Position numbers and translations under genes: made by a program. Below the pieces are notes generated by a model. That model saw nothing but the letters and a program-made list of their open reading frames with translations. It was not told the origin of the DNA and did not search any database. A stretch of DNA of 47,637 bases from a virus. The stretch's first letter is position 1. Each line of letters begins with the position of its first letter. Location of the stretch: positions 1-47,637 of IMG/VR virus record IMGVR_UViG_3300037587_000379; one strand, given 5' to 3'. Below, piece by piece: positions 1-6,703 of this stretch.

Positions 1-127
1 CGGGTGTGTAACGGGACCAATCTGAGTATTCACCCTTAGGATATCCCAGCCTTTCTCCCCACGCAGCAAGTGAATGCGACCCCCTGTCAGGGTTAAGAAG
101 ACGGGAGAGGATGAGTGTATCAATGAT
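1..127. repeat. Terminal direct repeat, left copy
   Basis: Bases 1-127 are identical to 47511-47637. The repeat lies inside the DNA polymerase gene and restores its frame when the ends are joined. An odd length of 127 inside a core gene points to an assembly overlap of a circular or circularly permuted genome rather than a biological terminal repeat. Confidence 0.95.
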
Positions 128-403
128 GACAACGGAGGGTTCAGGTTCCCATCCATACAATCTTTTGAGTAGAGGTAAATCATAGCCTATTATATTATGT
201 CCTATCAGTGTGTTTGCCTTGTCAAGCATAGACATACAGAGAGAGATGCTTTCTTTTTTGTGGTAAGACAGTTGTATATCTTCATCAACATGAGCTGTAC
301 AGATGCACCATACCCTATCAGCTACGTCCATCCACTCCCCTTTCTTCTTATCGTACTGAGGGAGGTGTAACCCATTGGATTCTAAGTCGAAGACTATTTC
401 CAT
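1..403 (-). CDS. Family A DNA polymerase, N-terminal part (gene crosses the window ends)
   Basis: These are the first 134 codons of the phage replicative DNA polymerase; the rest is at 46108-47637. Because the window ends repeat, a single 601-codon frame runs through the junction (T7 gp5 has 704). This part is the DnaQ-like 3'-5' proofreading exonuclease: Exo I is D6/E8 in FDLESNG, Exo II is N70/D75 in GHNIIGYD, and Exo III (Y139, D143 in RYCQRDVEL) lies just past the junction. The segments DTLILSRLL and SHSLAAWG are shared with T7 gp5. The ATG lies inside the end of the upstream 33-aa membrane peptide, so translation is probably coupled. All catalytic carboxylates are present, so proofreading should be active. 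Confidence 0.95.
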   Translation of the reverse strand, partial: MEIVFDLESNGLHLPQYDKKKGEWMDVADRVWCICTAHVDEDIQLSYHKKESISLCMSMLDKANTLIGHNIIGYDLPLLKRLYGWEPEPSVVIIDTLILSRLLNPDRGSHSLAAWGERLGYPKGEYSDWSRYTP

Positions 404-495
404 AGAGCGTCCAGGCCATTACAGAAGCCAAGGGCGAAGCCGATAGCGAAACCAAAGAGGATAGCTAGTGTGTGTGTTAAGAAGAGAATTCCCAT
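394..495 (-). CDS. 33-aa single-pass membrane peptide
   Basis: This small frame reads MGILFLTHTLAILFGFA and continues as a Gly/Phe-rich hydrophobic segment to about residue 27, ending DALWK. It is almost entirely one transmembrane helix. Its ATG overlaps the stop of the zinc-ribbon gene upstream (TAATG), and its stop lies just inside the start of the polymerase gene, so it sits in a chain of coupled genes. Such peptides are common between phage replication genes; no function can be assigned. Confidence 0.6.
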   Translation of the reverse strand: MGILFLTHTLAILFGFAIGFALGFCNGLDALWK

Positions 496-671
496 TATAC
501 ATCCACCTGTGTAATGAACCAATGGTGGCAGTTACGGCATCGCCACTCTTGTGCATCCACGTCTAAGATCTGAACCTGCTTAGCATCACACTCAGGGCAG
601 CTTGGTTGGATGTGGTACACCCTCTCGTTCTTTTCAACGTATACGTCTACCCAATCTTCTATTTCACTCAT
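495..671 (-). CDS. 58-aa zinc-ribbon protein
   Basis: Two CxxC knuckles (CPEC and CRNC, about 17 residues apart) followed by HHWF make a small zinc ribbon; the N-terminus is acidic. I place the start at MSEIEDW because that ATG overlaps the stop of the preceding gene (GTATGAGTG); the longer frame from 713 would run deep into that gene. Zinc ribbons of this size are usually nucleic-acid or protein adaptors; the target is unknown. Confidence 0.7.
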   Translation of the reverse strand: MSEIEDWVDVYVEKNERVYHIQPSCPECDAKQVQILDVDAQEWRCRNCHHWFITQVDV

Positions 672-865
672 ACATTCTCCATCTCCTGAACATAGCTGAA
701 GCCCATCTGCCACATCTTACCAAGCTTGGAGCGCTTGGGGTGTGGGTTAGTACGTGACTTGAACATGGCTAGGTCTAATCCAGCTGCCCTCTTACCAGCT
801 ACGTACGCACCCTTCTCTGACATATACTTATCTTGATCTTCTGTATTGATTCTAGGTTCGTTCAT
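668..865 (-). CDS. 65-aa protein resembling ribosome modulation factor
   Basis: The pattern GAYVAGKRAAG, then NPHPKRSKLGKMWQMGF, follows the RMF scheme of an AG-containing N-terminal helix, a central NP/CPY segment and a W..G[WF] C-terminal helix, in a basic protein of RMF size (E. coli RMF is 55 aa). RMF inactivates 70S ribosomes by dimerisation; a phage homologue could modulate host translation, but this is inference from a short motif. The start overlaps the end of the upstream gene and the stop overlaps the next start. Confidence 0.5.
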   Translation of the reverse strand: MNEPRINTEDQDKYMSEKGAYVAGKRAAGLDLAMFKSRTNPHPKRSKLGKMWQMGFSYVQEMENV

Positions 866-1088
866 TACTTACCTCTTCATCTGCATCATCTATATCATCG
901 ACATCTTTACAAGCGTCCAAGTCTATGATCATTACAAAGCCATCACCACCTTCAGAATCCCATGTGGATGGGTGCTTCTTCTCAATCTCTTCAGCTTCTT
1001 GTAAGGTAGTACACACCTTAATAGGGTAGCTGCTGACACCACATTCACTGCATCCTACTTGGAAAACTAAATACTTTTTATCTGCCAT
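852..1088 (-). CDS. 78-aa acidic protein with one CxxC
   Basis: Unrecognised. It begins MADKKYLVFQVGCSECG with a single CxxC, has a mixed alpha/beta pattern, and ends in a very acidic tail (DVDDIDDADEEVS). Its ATG overlaps the stop of the primase-helicase gene, so the two are translationally coupled. The acidic tail suggests interaction with a basic or DNA-binding partner, but nothing more can be said. Confidence 0.65.
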   Translation of the reverse strand: MADKKYLVFQVGCSECGVSSYPIKVCTTLQEAEEIEKKHPSTWDSEGGDGFVMIIDLDACKDVDDIDDADEEVSNERT

Positions 1089-2782
1089 TAGAATCCTCCA
1101 GCCTGTGGTACTGACTCAACCATCTCTAGGTATGCACCAGTCTCTTTGTTATAGTATACAGGGAATTGTCCGACGTTACCAAAGACCCTATCACATAGTA
1201 AGACAAATGTAGAACGGTTTCGTTCCAATTCTGATAGCTCAGGGTCCTTATTTCTTTCTATACCTATGATGTAGTGGCTCCACTTCGTCATAGCCCTACT
1301 GCCAGTGAGTTGAGACTCGTGCACCTTACCCCCTCTTTCATGGGGCTTCCCTGTCTTAGGGGGATTCAAGTGTGAGGTGTAGTAGTAGGTGAATTGAAGC
1401 TCTTGAGACATTGATGCTAGATCTGTCATAACCTTATTCAATTCGTCGTTAGCTTCAGATGCTGAGAGTTTTGAAACAAGAGCTGTTAGTGGGTCTATAA
1501 AGATGTGGCGTACCTCCTCCGCTGCTACTAGTATGCGGATGGTCTCCTTTATTTCTTCCCAATCTTTAAAACCAAAATGATTATAGAAGAAGATCTTATC
1601 GCGAAGGGCCTCTAACCCATCTCGTAATTCTTCTTGGGTGAAGTTACCGTCAGGCTTGTGGAACTGCTTGCCCTTCAGTTTACCAGCTATGATCTTAGCT
1701 GTATGGTGGGGTGCCTCCTCCAGCATGAAGGTGGCTATCTTCTCCCCATGTACACACACGAGGTGTTGTTGTATCTGCTTGAAGGCCTCCGTCTTACCTA
1801 TCTTGGGTGCAGCTGCGAAGCCATACCCCTCAGGGCGGATGCCGTACGTAAGCTTTGTTAGGGTGGGCCATGGCCATGAGAGACCCCACTCAGGCATCCT
1901 CATAGCATCCTCCATGATATCATCTACAGTTACAATGGAGGTGGGTCGGTAGGGCTTGGTCTCGGTTAAGACTGCCCATTTTAATTCATCAAGCTTCCCT
2001 GCTCGGAGCATATCGTTCGGATCTTTCTCTGAGAAGGAGGCTACTCGGATCTTTTGAACCGGAATAATTCTAGCAGCTGCCGAGACAAAGCTTTTCCCAG
2101 CAGCATCTTGATCGGGAACAAGCACAATAGTGTCATAGCCATCAAGAAGATCAGAAGCAGCAGCCAGGGTACCAGCAATAGAAGACGCACCATCAGGTAC
2201 GGATACAACAGAAGGATGGAGGTGTGCATACGCGGGTCCAGCTAGGGATGTAAGGATTTGGTATAGTGCCATTGCATCACATTCACCTTCAGTGATGAAC
2301 AATTTCTTACCACGTTTATTGCAAACGTTGGCACCAAAGAGGTCGGGGGTAGAGGTACTGGTCTTGATCTGCCAGAACTTCTTCCCCTCGATTAGGCGGG
2401 TCTTGAACCCAACGAGATTGCCGGCAACATATCGGGGGTAGTAGTGTGACACTAATGTCTGTCCATCCTCTTGGGATAGCCCTACCCTCACTCCGAAGTG
2501 CTCGGCAACCTCGCGGTTAATACCCCTATCACTAAGTGCTCTGATAGGACATGTCAATATCTCTTCGATCCTCTCAGCTACTTCAACTGGGGATCTGCGA
2601 GAACGTTCAGAGGTATGTGTGAACGTCCCTGCGTGCTCACAATAGTGGCACCTGTTACAATAGGAACTACCATCACTGAAGAGAATCAGGTGATTAGCTG
2701 TGCTATCCTTCCCAGCTGCAACACACTGGGGACAGGCTGAATCACCTATGATAGTAGTCTCTGTTCTTTTATGAGCTGTCAT
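1088..2782 (-). CDS. T7 gp4-like primase-helicase
   Basis: Bifunctional replication protein that primes lagging strands and unwinds the fork. Domains in order: zinc-binding primase domain (C17, C20, C42, C45, with FSDGSSYCNRC as in T7 gp4); TOPRIM primase core (E165 in LFITEGECDA; D224 and D226 in VPDQDAAG); and a DnaB/gp4-type RecA helicase with Walker A at about 325-331 (APKIGKT). The first P-loop Gly is replaced by Ala, which the A/G-x4-GK-T consensus allows. At 564 aa it matches T7 gp4 (566). The leader carries only a weak SD. It works with the polymerase, SSB, exonuclease and RusA genes of the same arm. Confidence 0.95.
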   Translation of the reverse strand: MTAHKRTETTIIGDSACPQCVAAGKDSTANHLILFSDGSSYCNRCHYCEHAGTFTHTSERSRRSPVEVAERIEEILTCPIRALSDRGINREVAEHFGVRVGLSQEDGQTLVSHYYPRYVAGNLVGFKTRLIEGKKFWQIKTSTSTPDLFGANVCNKRGKKLFITEGECDAMALYQILTSLAGPAYAHLHPSVVSVPDGASSIAGTLAAASDLLDGYDTIVLVPDQDAAGKSFVSAAARIIPVQKIRVASFSEKDPNDMLRAGKLDELKWAVLTETKPYRPTSIVTVDDIMEDAMRMPEWGLSWPWPTLTKLTYGIRPEGYGFAAAPKIGKTEAFKQIQQHLVCVHGEKIATFMLEEAPHHTAKIIAGKLKGKQFHKPDGNFTQEELRDGLEALRDKIFFYNHFGFKDWEEIKETIRILVAAEEVRHIFIDPLTALVSKLSASEANDELNKVMTDLASMSQELQFTYYYTSHLNPPKTGKPHERGGKVHESQLTGSRAMTKWSHYIIGIERNKDPELSELERNRSTFVLLCDRVFGNVGQFPVYYNKETGAYLEMVESVPQAGGF

Positions 2783-2801
2783 CCATTCTCAATCTCTTAA
2801 C

Positions 2802-2817
2802 TTTTAATTAATTAAAA
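2802..2817. promoter_or_regulatory. 16-bp perfect AT palindrome upstream of the primase-helicase
   Basis: TTTTAATTAATTAAAA lies 20 bp upstream of the primase-helicase start, in a 110-bp AT-rich gap after the nucleotidyltransferase gene. It could be a regulator site, a promoter element, or the transcript's own hairpin; the sequence alone does not decide. Confidence 0.35.
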
Positions 2818-2893
2818 TCTCTAGTAAGAAATTGGACAACTCTTTAACCTTAGAGTTCCTTATAATTTATCCTCCTCGTGACTAACCACACTC

Positions 2894-3802
2894 TTAAGTA
2901 CACTCACTAGCCCTGTACCTGAGGTACAGTTCCTCCTTGATAGCTAGGGCAGTTACCCTATCCACGTCCATGTGCCCCTTCAGACGCTCCACAAGCAGCT
3001 TTGCAGCTTTCTGGGAGGCTGGTATAGGGTGGAGGCTAAAGTCGCGCATACAGCTTCCTACGAGGTCACAGAAGTATGTCCATGTTATAGAGCAGATGAT
3101 GGCACTAACATCCTGATCATCAGCTGAGAGGGTAACCTCCCCATACATAGTACGAGGGAAGAATGTCCTCATCAGGCCTAGCCCTTCCAGTGTCAGCACC
3201 ACATGCATCGGGCACTGTCCCTGGAAGGCCTTGGCAAATTCACAGAAGAGCCTTGACTTATTGACAGTTCTCAGCATCTCTGAGTTCCTATCTATCGAAG
3301 ACTTAACATCAGCTGATAAGGTAAAGCCTAGCTGTATCAGCCTAGCTGCACGCAGCATCCTGACTGGGTCCTCCATGAACCTCTGGTCCGGCTTGCCTAT
3401 ACATACAACCTCTCTCCGCTCTATATCCTCTAGTCCAGAGAAGGGGTCGATGACCTCTCCCTCGTCCCAGTACAGGGCATTGGCTGTAAAGTCTCGACGA
3501 TACACATCATCTGTCAAGGTACCATACCTGTTCTCTTCATCCCTGAAGGTTACTACCTCTATGATCTGTCCTTGGAAGCACACGTGAGCGATGGGGAAGC
3601 GACGCCCCACGATACGGCTATTGTCAAAGATGTCATGGACCTCCTCTGGAGTGGCATCAGTTGCGATGTCATAGTCCTTCGGTGTCCTCCCTATTAGGGC
3701 ATCCCTAACACAGCCACCAACTAGGTAAGCTTGGTGGTCGTACCGCTTTAATCTCCGTATGACCTTACCCACATTGAGGGGCACTACAAGTTGTAACTTC
3801 AT
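2894..3802 (-). CDS. Poly(A) polymerase / tRNA nucleotidyltransferase family protein, poly(A)-polymerase type
   Basis: Class II nucleotidyltransferase that adds nucleotides to RNA 3' ends without a template. Visible motifs: LVGGCVRDAL (residues 27-36), catalytic DxD D43/D45 in KDYDIAT, RRDFTANAL (102-110), and the template-pocket helix DPVRMLRAARL (135-145). Residues 64-74 read IVGRRFPIAHV, matching the signature [LIV][LIV]G[RK][RK]Fx[LIV]h[HQL][LIV] published as separating bacterial poly(A) polymerases from CCA-adding enzymes. At 302 aa it is shorter than PcnB (about 465) and lacks the basic C-terminus. The start is set by AGGGAGG 6 nt before ATGAAG; a 17-codon upstream extension is less likely. 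It lies next to the primase-helicase in the replication arm. A CCA-adding role cannot be excluded. Confidence 0.85.
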   Translation of the reverse strand: MKLQLVVPLNVGKVIRRLKRYDHQAYLVGGCVRDALIGRTPKDYDIATDATPEEVHDIFDNSRIVGRRFPIAHVCFQGQIIEVVTFRDEENRYGTLTDDVYRRDFTANALYWDEGEVIDPFSGLEDIERREVVCIGKPDQRFMEDPVRMLRAARLIQLGFTLSADVKSSIDRNSEMLRTVNKSRLFCEFAKAFQGQCPMHVVLTLEGLGLMRTFFPRTMYGEVTLSADDQDVSAIICSITWTYFCDLVGSCMRDFSLHPIPASQKAAKLLVERLKGHMDVDRVTALAIKEELYLRYRASECT

Positions 3803-3859
3803 ACTGTGCCTCCCTATGTAGAATGTACTTAAGGGTGTGGCCGGTTGCGCCACACAGAT

Positions 3860-4048
3860 TTATTTGAAGCTAACTCTCAACACAGGAACCACCTGATACA
3901 CTTCACCTGAATACTCGTCGACAAGCTCTCTTGCATCAAGAGTCACAAAATCCAACTCCCCTGCATACTTGTCACACAGAGCTGCGAGTGCTGCATAACC
4001 CTCTTTAAAACAAGGGTTGTAACCCTTTGCGGTAGAATCGTATCTCAT
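3860..4048 (-). CDS. 62-aa hypothetical protein
   Basis: Unrecognised small soluble protein (MRYDSTAKGYNPCFKEGY..., ending PVLRVSFK) with an alpha-helical middle and beta C-terminus. The start is fixed by GGGAGGAG five bases before the ATG. The leader GGTCATTGGGAGGAGAAGTC is nearly the same as that of the gene at 5006, which suggests a shared translation or promoter element. Confidence 0.6.
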   Translation of the reverse strand: MRYDSTAKGYNPCFKEGYAALAALCDKYAGELDFVTLDARELVDEYSGEVYQVVPVLRVSFK

Positions 4049-4149
4049 GACTTCTCCTCCCAATGACCTCACCACGTATGCACACACAGTGTATGCACAT
4101 AAGAGGTGAGGCCTAGCTGTCTTGTGCCAGCTTAGGGTGGACATGTAGG

Positions 4150-4254
4150 CTACCAGTTACTCTTGAAAAAATCCAAGCTTGCAGCTCCAGCGGCGCCGGC
4201 AATGTCCCGACACCACACTGCCTTGTCTTTAACGGCCAAGGCTAGCCTGCGCAC
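4150..4254 (-). CDS. Possible 34-aa peptide with GTG start
   Basis: An open frame (VRRLALAVKDKAVWCRD..., ending FFKSNW) fills the gap between two better-supported genes. GGGAG lies upstream but about 13 bases from the GTG, which is long. Coding-like composition is the main support; treat as tentative. Confidence 0.3.
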   Translation of the reverse strand: MRRLALAVKDKAVWCRDIAGAAGAASLDFFKSNW

Positions 4255-4302
4255 TTTCTAAATGCACGCTCCCGGAGTCCACTACGCATTACGCTTTTCC
4301 TT

Positions 4303-4647
4303 TTATAATGGGTAGGGCTCATCGCGCCTACCAGTTTCATTGGCTAGCTGCTGGTGCAGCACCTGCTCCCTAGGTGACAACTGTTGCCACTTTCGTTTGC
4401 GGTAGTGCAGCCTTACCTGATACATCCAGCACGCACCTAGCAGCATTGGGAGAATGATGTAGCTATTCCCCCGTTCAGCCTTGTTCACCATGAATAGCGT
4501 GAACGCCTCACTGATAGGCGGGAGCAGATCAAGGAACATCATGACCTTCTCTCCCGTTACAGTTGGTTTTCTTTTTCTTTCTTCTTTTCCCAGCAGCCAC
4601 TTCGGTAGCTCTGAACACTCCTGCTCGTGCCACTGGTACTTGTTCAA
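4303..4647 (-). CDS. Membrane protein, up to 114 aa (two possible starts)
   Basis: Unrecognised. One or two hydrophobic stretches (AFTLFMV; SYIILPMLLGACWMYQVRL) are followed by a basic, then polar, C-terminus. There are two credible starts: a TTG at 4647 that overlaps the stop of the upstream broken frame (TTGA), giving 114 aa with a KEERKRK segment; or the ATG at 4542 preceded by GGGAG at 8-nt spacing, giving 79 aa. The ATG leader (GGGAGAGAAGGTC) resembles those at 4048 and 5006, so I lean to 79 aa. Confidence 0.55.
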   Translation of the reverse strand: MNKYQWHEQECSELPKWLLGKEERKRKPTVTGEKVMMFLDLLPPISEAFTLFMVNKAERGNSYIILPMLLGACWMYQVRLHYRKRKWQQLSPREQVLHQQLANETGRRDEPYPL

Positions 4648-4847
4648 GGGCTAAGCGCCCGGTTATGGGCCATGTCCTTAGCTATGGACTGCTTTTCTTT
4701 TGCACTAGCCTGAGTACCTTTGTACTGGGTCCCAGGCCCTGAGGCTGAAGCGGTGAATGCCCTTGTACTTGGGTCCGCTTAGCCTCAATCTCTTTATGGT
4801 GGGTGTACAAATACTGGAATGTACATACTCATACCCTCCTCATTTAT
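4648..4847 (-). pseudogene. Broken small gene or frame-shifted remnant
   Basis: A strong GAGGAGGGT plus ATGAGTATG near 4815 opens a frame that ends after 12 codons. A second frame then reads coding-like (FQYLYTHHKEIEAK), and a third takes over near GAGGCTAAGCG and continues as DPSTRAFTASASG...KEKQSIAKDMAHNRALSP to a TGA that overlaps the next start. No single frame with a start covers the stretch. It looks like a small gene carrying two frameshifts (mutation, sequencing error, or programmed shift). The polypurine tract GTGCAAAAGAAAA falls inside it. Confidence 0.35.
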
Positions 4848-5006
4848 CTACGCAAAGCCATGCCTCTTAACGGTACTCTCGTATGCTTCCTGTCTAGCGG
4901 CAAGGTCTGCATGTTGCCGTTCATCGACTCTTAGGTCAGTCAAGAGCGCCAAAACCTCACTCTCAAACTGATCAAGATCCCGAGCATATACGCTCTGTGT
5001 CTCCAT
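4848..5006 (-). CDS. 52-aa helical protein
   Basis: Unrecognised, acidic and strongly helical (METQSVYARDLDQFESEV..., ending STVKRHGFA), probably a short coiled coil. The start is chosen by GGAGGGG six bases before the ATG; the frame extends 51 codons upstream, but that region overlaps the next gene. The leader is nearly identical to that of the gene at 4048. Confidence 0.6.
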   Translation of the reverse strand: METQSVYARDLDQFESEVLALLTDLRVDERQHADLAARQEAYESTVKRHGFA

Positions 5007-5265
5007 GATTTCCCCTCCGAATGACCGTGGAACTGATCTGTCTTCGAAGCAAGATACCTCTTGGGATACCCGAAGATAAGATGGAAGACCTGCTGATGTC
5101 TGCAGTGTAGAGCTTACTAGCCGTGTACTGTTTTTCCAGTGTGGCCTGATTCCCTCCAACAGCTGATGTAAATACTGCTAAGAAGGGGAGTAAGCTGTCT
5201 TCAACCTCATCATCAAGATCCTTACGCAGCTTACTGAGAGCTGCGAAGAACCAGTGAGTTAACAT
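4972..5265 (-). CDS. 97-aa hypothetical protein
   Basis: Unrecognised. It begins MLTHWFFAALSKLRKDLDD and has a hydrophobic patch (LLPFLAVFTSAVGG), while the C-terminal third is Ser/Arg-rich and low in coding character. Its last 35 nt overlap the next gene in another frame. AAAGGAAAAATGCC precedes the ATG, a fair but not ideal SD. The reading frame may be genuine only in its first half. Confidence 0.4.
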   Translation of the reverse strand: MLTHWFFAALSKLRKDLDDEVEDSLLPFLAVFTSAVGGNQATLEKQYTASKLYTADISRSSILSSGIPRGILLRRQISSTVIRRGNHGDTERICSGS

Positions 5266-5588
5266 GGCATTTTTCCTTTAGTCGATATTTACCTACGTGT
5301 GTAGGAGTTTCTTTCATACCATCTTCTTTTCTCTATCCCAATCTCGCCCCTATACCTACTCAGAAAAAGAGAATAGATATAGGTAGCAAGACTAGGATGA
5401 CAACAATGCAACAGGCTCTCAGTCAATGGCCCACAAAAGATAAATAAGTGGGACCTACCTGCTTCAGAGGCAGACGACCCTATCCTGTTCAGCTCTTTTA
5501 CTGCGGGTGGAATCTTCCCTCCATAGGGGCACTACCACCCACTTGTTCTCTTTCTTTTCTTTCCCTTTTTCTAAAACAAACGACTTAT

Positions 5589-5661
5589 CACACCTTGCTG
5601 GATTCGAACCAGCATCTGCTCCTTCGTGTGCAAGGGCTTTATCCAGTTAAGCTATTGATGT
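5589..5661 (-). tRNA. tRNA-like element, anticodon uncertain (ACG-like), possibly degenerate
   Basis: A 73-nt stretch has a canonical D arm (GCTT/AAGC with loop AACTGGATA) and a perfect T arm (GCTGG/CCAGC with loop TTCGAAT). The acceptor pairs only 5 of 7 positions in register (A.A mismatches at 6 and 7), though two further flanking pairs form. The anticodon arm is irregular: in canonical numbering the anticodon would be ACG (Arg) on a poor stem, while the better stem CCTT/AAGG puts GCACACG in the loop with C at position 33. CCA is not encoded. A start-less open frame crosses it. It is either a decayed or unusual tRNA or a tRNA mimic. Confidence 0.45.
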
Positions 5662-5784
5662 GACTAGCTACGAGCTATTATCGCGCATCCTTTCTGACTC
5701 TACTTTCATCCGGGTTTGGCTGAGCCATAGACATTAGCTAATCCGGCCATGCCTATTCTCTATGTGTTGGAGTTGAATCATATT

Positions 5785-5901
5785 TTAGACTGTGGTAAAC
5801 TCCGCCAACCACGGGATTCGAACCCTCTCAGCTTCCCTCATGTAAGGAGGGAGCCTTCCATTTTTGAGTAAGGACAGTGACCCATATCGATACTCTAACA
5901 T
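5785..5901 (-). CDS. Possible 38-aa peptide
   Basis: An ATG frame reading MLEYRYGSLSLLKNGRLPP and ending AEFTTV has coding-like composition but only a weak SD. It contains GGGTTCGAATCCC, which mimics a tRNA T loop, and a 5-bp/7-nt hairpin like an anticodon arm, but no acceptor stem or D arm can be found, so I prefer a peptide or chance over a tRNA. Confidence 0.25.
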   Translation of the reverse strand: MLEYRYGSLSLLKNGRLPPYMREAERVRIPWLAEFTTV

Positions 5902-5958
5902 CCACTGACTTGCGTGTCCGGTTTACTGCCGGATGGGTAAGCGGGTCTAGTTGTACGT

Positions 5959-6020
5959 GGGGCGGCGATATCCCTGCTTCGGGGTCATTTACTCCGCTTC
6001 GCAGGGACCGTCACCTCCCC
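5959..6020. ncRNA. Long imperfect stem-loop
   Basis: Nested helices: GGGG (5959-5962) with CCCC (6017-6020), a partly paired middle, TCCCTGC (5971-5977) with GCAGGGA (6001-6007), and an inner CGGGGT/ACTCCG around a 5-nt loop. The G-U pair in the inner helix forms only in the plus-strand RNA, other wobble pairs only in the minus, so the transcribed strand is unclear. No U-run follows, so it is not an ordinary terminator. Confidence 0.4.
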
Positions 6021-6236
6021 GCTACTCACCACAATTCTTACGGTGACCATTGTATCTCTCAATCCACTGGGCGTGCCTTTGGCATCGGGCCCTTCGGCAT
6101 GTCTTTGGCTCTGCCTTTAAGCTACTAGCCCTTAGCAAGATGCAGATATCACCCGCAGGGTAGGTGGGTATCGAAGCCCACACTTAACATGACCAATGGT
6201 ATTACTATGGCTCTTTGTACTGGAGCCTGCCAGTAT

Positions 6237-6300
6237 AGGTTAAGCTCTCTGCTAGGCAGCAAGGCCACCTCAGAGCATCTCACCGACCTACCGTTAACCT
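6237..6300. ncRNA. Multi-stem element closed by AGGTTAA/TTAACCT
   Basis: A perfect 7-bp closing stem (6237-6243 with 6294-6300) encloses GCTCT/AGAGC and the tight hairpin CTGC/GCAG. It abuts the 3' end of the 134-aa gene and could protect or end that transcript. No T-run is present. Confidence 0.35.
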
Positions 6301-6703
6301 AACATACATTTGTATGCTCACTGGGCCGATCCATTTCTACTTCGTACAAGGTCTCTCCAACTACAAGAGCCTCATCTGCTTCGACGAGTTCTTCCACCTT
6401 ATCAGGGTCAATTTGTTTAACTTCAGCAGGCTGGTCACTCGTCACCTCTTGGTCTCCTTGACCCAGCCGCTTTCTCTTATCCCAGATCCTGTTAGCAGTG
6501 GCGATGCTGCTGCTGTGCATCTTAATTAGCAGCATGTTCATCTTACGCTGTAGTACACCTAGGAATTTTTCCAGCAGAGCTGCACTGCCCCATTGGATAG
6601 ACAGGCCTGAATACCGCAGGCCATACAGGATTCTTTCTTGCATCATTTCTTTCCGACTGTCATACCAGCCGGCTATCTTATCGGTCACCATCTGCTTCAC
6701 CAT
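6299..6703 (-). CDS. 134-aa hypothetical protein
   Basis: Unrecognised. The N-terminal two thirds is basic and helical (MVKQMVTDKIAGWYDSRKEM ... LGVLQRKMNMLL); the C-terminal third is acidic (KVEELVEADEALVVGE). A second ATG at codon 5 is an equally good start. It overlaps the upstream 63-aa gene by 26 nt, so the two are probably co-translated. Confidence 0.6.
   Translation of the reverse strand: MVKQMVTDKIAGWYDSRKEMMQERILYGLRYSGLSIQWGSAALLEKFLGVLQRKMNMLLIKMHSSSIATANRIWDKRKRLGQGDQEVTSDQPAEVKQIDPDKVEELVEADEALVVGETLYEVEMDRPSEHTNVC

Larger units (their letters stand above)
5266..6298. other. 1-kb gene-poor region rich in hairpins
   Basis: No gene of normal size fits here. On the minus strand it holds a tRNA-like element (5589-5661), a candidate 38-aa frame (5785-5901) and several start-less or very short frames. 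Strong stem-loops lie at 5959-6020 and 6237-6300. Purine-rich tracts (AAAGAAAAGAAAG near 5550) occur as in other gaps. It may encode structured RNA, a run of mini-ORFs, or decayed genes; I cannot decide from sequence. Confidence 0.6.

Noticed and set aside
1-127. Biological short terminal repeats like those of T7
   Set aside because: The repeat lies inside the polymerase gene, not between genes, and its odd length fits an assembler overlap.
5785-5901. Second tRNA (Val-UAC-like) from GGGTTCGAATCCC and a CCCTC/GAGGG anticodon-type hairpin
   Set aside because: No D arm and no acceptor partner for GGTTGGC within reach; the T stem pairs poorly and an ATG frame covers the sequence.
5266-6298. Group I or II intron or tmRNA in the structured gap
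   Set aside because: None of the conserved core words (P/Q/R/S elements, domain V, tmRNA ends or tag) could be found.
6140-6300. tRNA with long variable arm, from GGTAGGT/ACCTACC and a TTCGATA loop
   Set aside because: The arms do not fit in register: the T loop would have 8 nt and the T stem is used twice.
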